Source of the DNA: CATQHL01 sp965242895
GTDB taxonomy: Bacteria; Actinomycetota; Acidimicrobiia; Acidimicrobiales; CATQHL01
NCBI GenBank assembly: GCA_965242895.1
Contig: OZ251507.1
Span: 1,054,001 to 1,118,000 of the forward strand
Length of the DNA: 64,000 nt
Reading direction: 5' to 3'
The notes under the pieces: generated by a model
Seen by the model: only the letters and a program-made list of their open reading frames with translations
Told to the model about the DNA's origin: nothing
Database searches by the model: none
Program-made: the position numbers and the translations under genes
In this document: piece after piece, positions 1-7,478 of the stretch
Position numbering within the stretch: the first letter of the stretch is position 1
Layout: each line of letters starts with the position of its first letter

Positions 1-697
1 GTACAAAAGTGTATTTGCTTTTATCAACACCAGCACGATTAAGAACTAGCAGCTGTACTGGTGTCTGTGCTTTATCAAAAAGTTTTTGGTCATAGAATAT
101 TTCTAAGAAATCAATTGATGAATTTTCAATAATATATTCCCTCAGCCGATTAAAGTATGCTCCATTATTCATTGAAGGTGGAATTACATAGGCAAGTTGA
201 CCCTTTGAAGTCAAAGTTTCTAGACCCGTTTGAACAAACAACGCAAAAATATTGACGCGGCCTGATATGACACTTGAAAAGCGTTTCTTGATATCATCTG
301 AAGCTTTGAATTGAAAAAATGGAGGATTCCCTATGACCAAATCAAATGGCTGACCTTCATAATGATCGAGTGCTGAGCGTTCGCTCAATTGTGCTGATGG
401 CGTATTTTTTTGAGCCACTTCCAATAATTTGCTGTCCACATCCCAGCCGTATAGCTCTGCGTTTGGTTCACGCTCTGCAATTGACTTAAGAAATTCTCCT
501 GTACCAACCCCTGGATCTAGTACTCTCATACCTGGAAACAGTTTGCATTGATCTAGCAGTCTCTCTCTCAACAACCGAGGGGTCATGTACTGTCCTAGTT
601 TTTTACGGTGCGCAATCGGCGTTTCAGCGAGCCATCTCAAAGTGAGATCAGACAGCTCGTTTTCTGGCACTATAGGATCAGTTGATTTAGTTACCAT
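1..697 (-). CDS. N6-adenine DNA methyltransferase, N-terminal part
   Basis: Class I SAM-dependent DNA methyltransferase of the gamma (TaqI/Eco57I-like) type. The C-terminus lies beyond the left edge of the window; about 232 residues are visible from an ATG at 697. Seen motifs: LGQYMTP near residue 34, the region before motif I typical of this class; VLDPGVGTGEF, the SAM-binding motif I; and NPPFFQF, the catalytic NPPF motif IV. The DNA is AT-rich compared with the metabolic genes further right, as is common for acquired modification genes. Whether it is a lone modification enzyme or fused to a nuclease or specificity domain cannot be told because the C-terminal half is missing. No restriction partner is visible to its right. 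Confidence 0.88.
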   Translation of the reverse strand, partial: MVTKSTDPIVPENELSDLTLRWLAETPIAHRKKLGQYMTPRLLRERLLDQCKLFPGMRVLDPGVGTGEFLKSIAEREPNAELYGWDVDSKLLEVAQKNTPSAQLSERSALDHYEGQPFDLVIGNPPFFQFKASDDIKKRFSSVISGRVNIFALFVQTGLETLTSKGQLAYVIPPSMNNGAYFNRLREYIIENSSIDFLEIFYDQKLFDKAQTPVQLLVLNRAGVDKSKYTFV

Positions 698-930
698 CGT
701 AATCAGTAATAATAGTAGATTATATACAGGTTACAGAGAATTTGCATTTTTGGCTTGAATATAGCAAGTCTCCTCTGTTAGTAAACTTGTTCTCGATTCG
801 CTTGGTAACAGATGTAGCCATAGCCCCAGTTTATCAGAGGGTATGACACACACCACAAACCTCCAGCATCTAAACAAATAGGGAATTTTCGAATCACCGT
901 AACCTTTGCACAGAATCGCCCTATGAAAAC

Positions 931-992
931 GATCGAATCAACGGTTCGCACGATTCGATCGAGGGTAGTTGTTTAGTTTCACTAAACAACTA
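931..992. repeat. Two adjacent perfect hairpins in a 640-bp gene-free gap
   Basis: The gap 698-1340 contains no convincing gene. It holds two perfect inverted repeats side by side. The first has 9-bp arms at 931-939 and 952-960 with a 12-nt loop. The second has 12-bp arms at 966-977 and 981-992 with only a 3-nt loop. Neither is followed by a clear T-run, so a standard intrinsic terminator is not supported. A protein-binding site, a REP-like element or a mobile-element end are alternatives. Confidence 0.6.
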
Positions 993-1340
993 GTCGCCTG
1001 TTGTTAGAAGTGGAATCGCCATTCAACATAAATCTAAAGAGGTCAACAAAAGAACTCTGAAAATATATTAAGTGATAAGTCACAACTGAAGCGAACCTGA
1101 ACCTAGGTGAGTTCAGCGCAAAAGAAAGCCTGTCACACCCTCGATCTATTATCAACAAATATGGAGCAATCCACAAGGAAAACTAGCTTGGCTGACCGGT
1201 CTAGTATCAATTGGACGAAGGTTACACGGAACCCGATCACGGAGTGTGACCCTATCTCACCGGATCACGACAACTGCTACACACTTGCCTGGGCAAAGCG
1301 ACTGAGCGCTCCTGCCCCCGATATAAAAAATAGACGACCT

Positions 1341-2630
1341 ATGAAAAACATGCCCATCACCACTTCGCTGCTGATCGCCCCTTGTGTGCTGCTGCTAACC
1401 GCTTGCGGGCTGCTGTCAACCGACAGACCAGAGACCCTCCCATCCGATACGACGACGGCGCCCACCACCACCATCGAGAACACGGCAACATCCCCTGCGG
1501 TCACCGAGATCACGACTACCGGCCCTGCGGTCAACGCGGCGCCTACGACTACGGCCACCACTAAAGTCGCGCCGACTATCGCTTCGGCGGAGGGACTCCT
1601 AGAGCGCATGTTCGGTTATTGGGACGTGCGGGAGACGTGGCATGTCACGCACGCTGAGGGCGTTGAGCAGATACTCGACCTATGGGAGCGCCTGGAGGTA
1701 GCAGGCCCAGAAGGGCTCGCAGCGCATGGGGGCGTCATCCCTCGGGAAAAACTGCCTGAAGCTCTAGGGCGCATAACTCGAGCAGCCGTAGCGGACTGTG
1801 CATACGGATTTGGGCGGGAGCGTGTCGCGTCCCTCGCTTTAGATGAACTCAACCACACAGGAGGCCCCGCCGTTAAGGCTGCTGTCGATGAACTCGCCAT
1901 TTGGGAAAACGAAAATAGAACTATGAAGGACTTCCTAACCGCTCTCGACACTGTCGCCCCCTTAGCATCAACAGAAGTTCTCGTAGACCTCATCGACCTC
2001 ATGACGTGGCAGGCACTCACCTACGCAGACACAGGCCCCCACGGGATGCAGGACTGCCACCCTATAGCGTCCACTGTCACTATCCGCAGCGTCTGCGAAA
2101 CTGCAGGGTACACGTGGACTGACGGGGCGTGTTCAGCGGGGCCGACCACGGCTGACCCGATAATCGAAGACATCTTCAGTTACAGGGACTTGGACAGGGA
2201 CATGAAAACTGCTTGGGGCGTCACGCACGCTGAGGGCGTCGCGCAGGTGCTGACCTTATGGGAGCGGCTAGGCGTAACCCTCGACAACGGGGTTATACCC
2301 CCCGCGGCGCTAGGGGAAGCCGTGCTGCTCACCGCAAGGGAGGCCATTAGCAAGTGCGGCGACCCAGATCGAAGGCGCAGCATGCTCAAATGGGTGATCG
2401 ACAGGATCCCGGACGGGCACTGGACTTTACTCATAGCTCAGGAGGACATAGCCGCACTCTTACCCAAAGATTTCGCACCCACGGACACCATCAGCGCGGC
2501 TCCACTCCTCCTTACAGTCGACAACTACATAACCATGCTCGCAACAACCATAGAAGAGGTGCCCCCTAAGACGCTCACTTCACTGCTGGCCACTATGACC
2601 TGGTTCGCCGTCACGGAGACATGGTGCTGA
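1341..2630 (+). CDS. Secreted lipoprotein with an internally duplicated domain
   Basis: Predicted lipoprotein of 429 residues. The reading frame is open further upstream to 1107, but the ATG at 1341 is preferred because it puts a signal peptide at the N-terminus, with the lipobox LLTAC and Cys22 as the lipidation site. A Thr/Ala/Pro-rich linker of about 60 residues follows, as in many surface lipoproteins. Two related domains come next. Both carry VTHAEGV(E/A)Q(I/V)L, then LWERL, then GVIP, at roughly residues 97-160 and 285-350, which shows an internal duplication. Each domain has a conserved Cys shortly after (DCAYG and KCGDP). I do not recognise the family. It probably sits on the outer face of the membrane. 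No operon partner is visible. Confidence 0.7.
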   Translation: MKNMPITTSLLIAPCVLLLTACGLLSTDRPETLPSDTTTAPTTTIENTATSPAVTEITTTGPAVNAAPTTTATTKVAPTIASAEGLLERMFGYWDVRETWHVTHAEGVEQILDLWERLEVAGPEGLAAHGGVIPREKLPEALGRITRAAVADCAYGFGRERVASLALDELNHTGGPAVKAAVDELAIWENENRTMKDFLTALDTVAPLASTEVLVDLIDLMTWQALTYADTGPHGMQDCHPIASTVTIRSVCETAGYTWTDGACSAGPTTADPIIEDIFSYRDLDRDMKTAWGVTHAEGVAQVLTLWERLGVTLDNGVIPPAALGEAVLLTAREAISKCGDPDRRRSMLKWVIDRIPDGHWTLLIAQEDIAALLPKDFAPTDTISAAPLLLTVDNYITMLATTIEEVPPKTLTSLLATMTWFAVTETWC

Positions 2631-2981
2631 CCCGCTCTGTCCGCCCGCTGATCACGGAACTTCAGTCACAGGGGACCACTAGCAACTGCGCCGACTCGAC
2701 ATCAGAGGAAACGCAGAGCGCTGAGAACACCTACCGCGCATCGTCGGCAACGAAAGCGTGCAAGGCGCTCGCCCCATGAAAGAGGAATGGGCGTTGGAGT
2801 TGCGAAAAAACTGCGAGCATGAAAAACGCTTTTCTTTGAGCAGTGGGGTGAACGCACTACCAAGGCCAGTGGACAGCTCCTAGACGGCTAAACTCAAGAC
2901 GCCTTGCTGTCTAACAAATTCCATAGATGAAAAGTTGGCCAGCGAGATTGGTAAATTGTCGCCCGTAGGAAATTGTAAATC
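2631..2981. other. Intergenic stretch without recognisable gene
   Basis: This 350-bp stretch starts GC-rich and turns AT-rich towards the TcmP gene. No ORF with a ribosome binding site and no strong hairpin was seen. Confidence 0.5.
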
Positions 2982-4103
2982 ATGACTGAAGAAACAATTT
3001 GGGGAATAAGCGCCCTTACACAGTTCAAGCATGAACTGCTGAAGAACTATCTCAAGGCTTGGTTCCCGATTCTTGCTCAAAGTAGAAATCGAAGAATTAT
3101 TTTTTTGGATGGGTTTGCGGGTCCAGGCATCTATCAAGGAGGCGAACCAGGCTCCCCAATTATTGCCCTCAAAACGCTCATTAAGCATTCTGTGTTCCCC
3201 CAATCGGAACAAACGGAATTCATTTTTATTTTTGTAGAAAAAGACAAAGAACGATTCTCTATTCTCGAGAATGAAGTAAAAAAATTTTGGGAGAAACAAA
3301 CTAATGGACAGCCCGATAATGTAATTATTAAAACTCTGAATGCCTCACTCAAGAAAACCGCAACTGAAATTATTTGTGAACTAAACAAACAGAAAAACCA
3401 GCAAGCACCAATTTTTGCTTTCTTAGATCCATTCGGTTGGTCTGATCTATCAATGAATTTAATCGGAAAGTTGGTAGCTGCTAACAAAGGGGAAGTACTC
3501 ATCAACTTTATGTATGATAAGGTGAATAGATTTGTAACGGATAAACGTCCCGCAATCGCAAAAACCTTCACTGAACTATTTGGTATATGCGGCGATGAAC
3601 TGAAGAAGGCACGTGGGCTGGCACCACAGGAGCGAAAGATGTACCTACTGCCCCTCTACAAGAATCAGTTAAAAGAAAAATGCGGCTTCAAATTCGTCTG
3701 CCACTTTGAAATATATAGTACTAAGAAAAACCGTACTGCATATTTTTTGATTTTTGGAACTCGTCACAAAAAAGGTCTCCAAGTTATGAAGAACGAAATG
3801 TGGAAGATTGATCCTGAAAAAGGAACACGTTCTCCAGGAAGCACGAAAGGACAACCAGTACTATTTAAATTAGAACCTGACTATGCCGAATTGCGAAAGA
3901 TGCTTCTGGAGCGCTTTTCAAGCGCGAAAGCACCAATTAAGCAATTGATAGATTTTACAATAGAAGAAACTCCCTATATAAAGAAACATCTTACTACTGT
4001 TCTAAAACAGCTCGAATATGAAAAGAAAATAGAGTGCAGTGATAGGAAAAACCAAAAAACTTACCCTCCTGGGACTCAAATTTGCTTCCTGGGTGATAAT
4101 TGA
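2982..4103 (+). CDS. tcmP: Three-Cys-motif partner protein TcmP
   Basis: Protein of 373 residues matching the TcmP family. The seen hallmarks are KHELLKNYLKAWFPIL near the N-terminus, FLDGFAGPGIYQGGEPGSP at about residues 44-62, and FLDPFGW at about 147-153, followed by a basic C-terminal half with a winged-helix-like end. The fold resembles a SAM-dependent methyltransferase. The family is known mainly as the neighbour of a three-Cys-motif (Gp37/Gp68-like, DUF5131) protein in phages and defence-like islands; no such partner is in this window. The DNA is strongly AT-rich compared with the metabolic genes, suggesting horizontal acquisition. The ATG at 2982 has only a weak purine stretch upstream. 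Confidence 0.85.
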   Translation: MTEETIWGISALTQFKHELLKNYLKAWFPILAQSRNRRIIFLDGFAGPGIYQGGEPGSPIIALKTLIKHSVFPQSEQTEFIFIFVEKDKERFSILENEVKKFWEKQTNGQPDNVIIKTLNASLKKTATEIICELNKQKNQQAPIFAFLDPFGWSDLSMNLIGKLVAANKGEVLINFMYDKVNRFVTDKRPAIAKTFTELFGICGDELKKARGLAPQERKMYLLPLYKNQLKEKCGFKFVCHFEIYSTKKNRTAYFLIFGTRHKKGLQVMKNEMWKIDPEKGTRSPGSTKGQPVLFKLEPDYAELRKMLLERFSSAKAPIKQLIDFTIEETPYIKKHLTTVLKQLEYEKKIECSDRKNQKTYPPGTQICFLGDN

Positions 4104-4123
4104 CTCTTCAATCAATCTTGGCT

Positions 4124-5887
4124 TTACGGGGAATCCTCAGGTTTGGTTGCGCGTCCGAAGCGCTTGCGGAATGCTCCGAATCGTCTGGAGTCTTTCTGCT
4201 TAGTTGAGAAGTCGTCTGGGACGGGAGGGGATTCGCCGGAATCCTCCGCAACGTCTTCGCCAGCGTCGGAAGCGGGCGGAGGCTCGTCGGAAGCGGCGCC
4301 ATCCGAAGCAGACGGGACAGCGTCCGAAGCGGGCTGGGTATCGTCCGAAACAGCATCATCCGAATCGAGCGGGGCAGCGTCGGAAATATCGCCTGGAGGC
4401 GGGGAATCGCCTGATGGGCTGTCGTACGGATCGTCATCGGGGGGAGGGGAATCGTCCTCAGACTTGGCCTCCTTGCCCTGCCAGTTTCTTGTTATGACGA
4501 ACGTTATGAGAGCAATGTGTAGGAGCGCTCCGAAGATAATTGTTAGCACCAAGGACAGCCCCAGACCTCCCGTTGTCTCAGCACGACCTGTCGCGGGCGA
4601 CTGGGAGCCTTCGGCAGTAGTAGTCAGCAGTTCGAACACACTGTTGGGGTTGCCGGGGCTGTCGCTCCAACTTGCGGTGATGGTGGCGTCATCGGAGGTG
4701 ACATCTTCGCTGTTGGTGTCTACTAGTTGGCCTGGAAGAGTTACGGAAAACCTGAACTCGAATCCGAAGTCTTCAGGGTCGAGACCCAAGCCGTCCAAGT
4801 CCCAGTTACCCGGGTTGAAGAACCCGGAATCGTCGTCGAAGTCTTCCATGTGATCCTCGCCCTCCATGGCGAGAACCAGTTCCTTGCGGGAAGCTTCGGA
4901 AGTTTCCGAGTCATTGCGGGGGAAGCTGGCATCGACCCAGGCGGTGTCGTTGCGGGTTTCATTGGAAAGAGAACCTTCTTCATCCTCGAAAGAGTTCAAG
5001 CCCTCCAGCAGCGGGGCAATATCTTCCAACAAGGGGAGAACGTCTTCCCAGGAAAGGTCAACGCCGTCTTGGAGAAAATCCAAATCCTCTAAAGACAAAC
5101 CGGATTCTTCCAGCTCAGAAGCGAACTCCTCCCAGAAGGAATCAGAGTCTTCCCAGGAATAGTCATCTCCATCACCCCAGAGGTAATCATCTCCATTTCG
5201 AGGTAAGTCGAATCTGTCCCGAGGGCCGACAAAGCCTTTGCGGGGAGACTCAAACGACTTCCAGGGCAGATCGCCCTTGCGGGAAAACTCAGGGGCTTTA
5301 CCGAAGGGGTCTTCGCCGCTGCTAGGGGAATCGAAGTCGCCGAACGAGCCGCCCATCTCCATCATTTCCGGGGAAACGCCGGTTTCCCAGTAGAAATGCC
5401 ACCCTGTGTCGGTTCTTTTCAGCTGAGGTTCTCCGGTAGGCGATCTGACGATGACGTCGGTAAGGATTGCGGAAGTGGGGCCTTCGAATTCCACGGAAAC
5501 GCCTTTCCAGCCGTCCGGATCGGAGATTTTCTCAACGCCGGCATTTGAGAAGCTGTCGGCATTCATTAGCTCGGAGCTGTCCAGGACATCATTCCAGAAT
5601 TCGTCGCCAGCCAGAGCGGAGATGAATGGGGGTGTGGTCATTCGAAGATTAACGGAAACGTCGGAATCATCTACTACCACGGACATGTCCGCACGCAGGC
5701 AACCGACCGCCAGCAGCGAGAGCAGGCACAGCAAGACGACGGCCAACTTGCCGCGGCGCTTGCGCTCGGGCGCCCCCATGAATTTCATGCGGAGGCCATT
5801 CCGCCCACCGCAGTCTCTGCGGGAGCGACGCCCGCGATCGACGCTTTGACTTGATCTTTCCACGTTGGTGGTAACTGCTCTTAACAT
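4124..5887 (-). CDS. LppM/DUF3153-like lipoprotein with acidic insert and C-terminal membrane anchor
   Basis: Protein of 587 residues with two candidate starts. The ATG at 5887 has a clear AGGAGG five bases upstream; the internal ATG at 5788 gives a more normal signal peptide but lacks such a site. From 5887 there is a 48-residue basic leader, then a hydrophobic stretch and the lipobox LLAVGC with Cys63. The next part (MSVVVDDSDVSVNLRM) and a later part (SVTLPGQLVDTN) resemble the halves of the actinobacterial LppM/DUF3153 domain, here separated by about 200 residues very rich in Asp, Glu, Ser and Trp. A transmembrane helix (LSLVLTIIFGALLHIALITF) follows, then a cytoplasmic tail of Ser-Asp-Ala-Pro repeats ending in basic residues. 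The acidic insert and tail are unusual for the family. Function is unknown; LppM in mycobacteria is linked to the cell envelope. Confidence 0.7.
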   Translation of the reverse strand: MLRAVTTNVERSSQSVDRGRRSRRDCGGRNGLRMKFMGAPERKRRGKLAVVLLCLLSLLAVGCLRADMSVVVDDSDVSVNLRMTTPPFISALAGDEFWNDVLDSSELMNADSFSNAGVEKISDPDGWKGVSVEFEGPTSAILTDVIVRSPTGEPQLKRTDTGWHFYWETGVSPEMMEMGGSFGDFDSPSSGEDPFGKAPEFSRKGDLPWKSFESPRKGFVGPRDRFDLPRNGDDYLWGDGDDYSWEDSDSFWEEFASELEESGLSLEDLDFLQDGVDLSWEDVLPLLEDIAPLLEGLNSFEDEEGSLSNETRNDTAWVDASFPRNDSETSEASRKELVLAMEGEDHMEDFDDDSGFFNPGNWDLDGLGLDPEDFGFEFRFSVTLPGQLVDTNSEDVTSDDATITASWSDSPGNPNSVFELLTTTAEGSQSPATGRAETTGGLGLSLVLTIIFGALLHIALITFVITRNWQGKEAKSEDDSPPPDDDPYDSPSGDSPPPGDISDAAPLDSDDAVSDDTQPASDAVPSASDGAASDEPPPASDAGEDVAEDSGESPPVPDDFSTKQKDSRRFGAFRKRFGRATKPEDSP

Positions 5888-6109
5888 TTCAGCCTCCTGT
5901 CCGATGTCAGCCGACTTTCTGATGCGACTATGCCTGTTAGACCGCCATTTACCTGACCTCCTTGGGTCAAGCCAGCCCTCCCCTGCTCAACGATTACCGT
6001 CTTGGCCTGCTTCAATAGTCATCCCTCTTCATATGTTGAAGTGGCGGTAGTCACTAACAAATATTAGCCGACAGACGCCGGAACTCAGTAAGAAGACGTT
6101 AAGAAAGAC

Positions 6110-6141
6110 GTCAGGCGCCTAATGAGTCAGGCGCCTAATGA
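6110..6141. repeat. 16-bp tandem duplication over the meaB stop codon
   Basis: A 16-bp unit at 6110-6125 is repeated exactly at 6126-6141. The meaB stop codon (TGA on the minus strand, 6127-6129) lies in the right copy, so the extra copy sits just after the stop. Confidence 0.85.
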
Positions 6142-7233
6142 AGAGGTCAGTTCGGCGGCAGCCTGGATGGGAAGCAGCCTTCCGTCTCGAACCGCCTCTA
6201 CCACCCCGTCGATGTCGCCCGCCGCTTGCGAGCGGCGACGGAAGGCGGCGAGCAGGCCGCCTTCGATGAGATGCCACATCCAGCGGACTCGTTGCTCGCC
6301 TCTACGTTTTTCCCAGAGCCCGTCGGCCGAGAGCGTGCTGCGGTGCTCACAGAGATGCTCCCAGGCGCTCTCGACGCCCGTGCCTTCGATGGCGCTGACC
6401 GTCAGCACCGGCGTCCGCCAGCCGCCGACGGAAGGACGGAGCAGTTTCAGAGCCGAGTCGTAGTCCGCCGCAGTCCGCTGTGCAGCCCGCAGCCCCTCCC
6501 CGTCGGCCTTGTTGACCAGCAGCACATCGGTTACCTCCAGGAGGCCGCGCTTGATCCCCTGCAAGTCGTCGCCGCCGCCGGGCGCAACCAGGGTGAGCAC
6601 GCTGTCGGTGAGATCGGCCACCCCCAGGGTTGACTGGCCGGCTCCAACAGTCTCCACGAAGACGACGTCGAAGCCGACAGATTCCAGCAGGAGGATGGCT
6701 TCTAAGGTGGTGCCAGTGACGCCGCTGACGGCGCCGCCCGACGGCGAAGGTCGCACGAACGCCGAGGGGTTGACGGCCAAGCGGCTCATGCGCGTCTTGT
6801 CGCCTAGGATGGAACCTCCGCCGACGGCGCTGGAAGGGTCTACGGCCAACACCGCCACCCGATGCCCCTGCTCGCAGAGGCGCTCCCCCAGGTCGTCGAG
6901 GAAAGTGCTCTTGCCCACCCCTGGCGCGCCGGTCACCCCGATCCGATGCGTCGAGGGGGAAGCCGCAGCGGGGGGGGAGGGGAGAGCCGCAGCGGGGGGG
7001 GAAGCCGGAGCGGCAGGGGGAGGAGCAGGAGGCGATGGCGAGGCAGAGGGCGGAGGCGAAGCGGGAGCGGCGTCAGCGGCGAGGCTGCGGATGACAGACG
7101 CCGCCACGCGGCGGTGCTCGTCGTTGGTACTTTCAACAAGGGTGATGGCGCGGGCCAGCCAACTCAGGCTGCCGGAACGCACCCCTTCTACGTACTCTTC
7201 GACCGACGGCAGGCCGCGGGATTCGGTCATCAT
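6127..7233 (-). CDS. meaB: Methylmalonyl-CoA mutase-associated GTPase MeaB
   Basis: G3E-family P-loop GTPase that chaperones cobalamin loading and protects methylmalonyl-CoA mutase. Seen motifs from the start at 7233: Walker A GAPGVGKST at residues 102-110, VDPSSAVGGGSILGDKTRM (switch I region), VGAGQ (switch II) and NKADG (guanine specificity). The frame is open to 7290. Tandem ATGs at 7233 and 7230 follow a GAGGGG and overlap the stop of the small upstream ORF, so they are the likely start. Residues 53-94 form a Pro/Ala/Ser-rich stretch not expected in MeaB, inserted between the N-terminal helices and the GTPase core. It is the last gene of the mcmB-mcmA transcription unit. Confidence 0.92.
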   Translation of the reverse strand: MMTESRGLPSVEEYVEGVRSGSLSWLARAITLVESTNDEHRRVAASVIRSLAADAAPASPPPSASPSPPAPPPAAPASPPAAALPSPPAAASPSTHRIGVTGAPGVGKSTFLDDLGERLCEQGHRVAVLAVDPSSAVGGGSILGDKTRMSRLAVNPSAFVRPSPSGGAVSGVTGTTLEAILLLESVGFDVVFVETVGAGQSTLGVADLTDSVLTLVAPGGGDDLQGIKRGLLEVTDVLLVNKADGEGLRAAQRTAADYDSALKLLRPSVGGWRTPVLTVSAIEGTGVESAWEHLCEHRSTLSADGLWEKRRGEQRVRWMWHLIEGGLLAAFRRRSQAAGDIDGVVEAVRDGRLLPIQAAAELTSSLGA

Positions 7234-7478
7234 GCCCCTCGTCTGGTGAGGGTAAGCTCGTTCACGCACTCGCCGCCCGACGACGGCCACGACCTACACA
7301 GGAAGCGGCGCTGCGACTCGAGCAGGCGGCGTCCACGCACTCTCCACCCCAGCGACAAACCACGACCTCTCACACCCAACGGCAGACCGCCGCCCCCCAC
7401 ACCCAACAACAAACCACTACCACCCACACCCAACAAACCGCCACCCCACACACCCGACAACAAGCCGCTGCCGCTCAC
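7230..7478 (-). CDS. Small Gly/Leu-repeat ORF between mcmA and meaB
   Basis: Open frame of 82 codons that would start with a GTG overlapping the mcmA stop (GTGA at 7475-7478) and end with a TGA overlapping the first meaB ATG. The N-terminal half is built of degenerate repeats of the type GLLGVGGSG or GLPLGVRGRG; the C-terminal third is basic. The double overlap suggests translational coupling across the whole unit, so ribosomes may read through this segment to reach meaB. The DNA is low-complexity (CCACACCCAACA-type repeats on the plus strand), so the ORF may be only an expanded spacer. No known domain. Confidence 0.3.
   Translation of the reverse strand: MSGSGLLSGVWGGGLLGVGGSGLLLGVGGGGLPLGVRGRGLSLGWRVRGRRLLESQRRFLCRSWPSSGGECVNELTLTRRGA

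Noticed and set aside
982..1176. Minus-strand ORF of 64 codons
   Set aside because: It spans the strong hairpins at 966-992, has no ribosome binding site and no motif.
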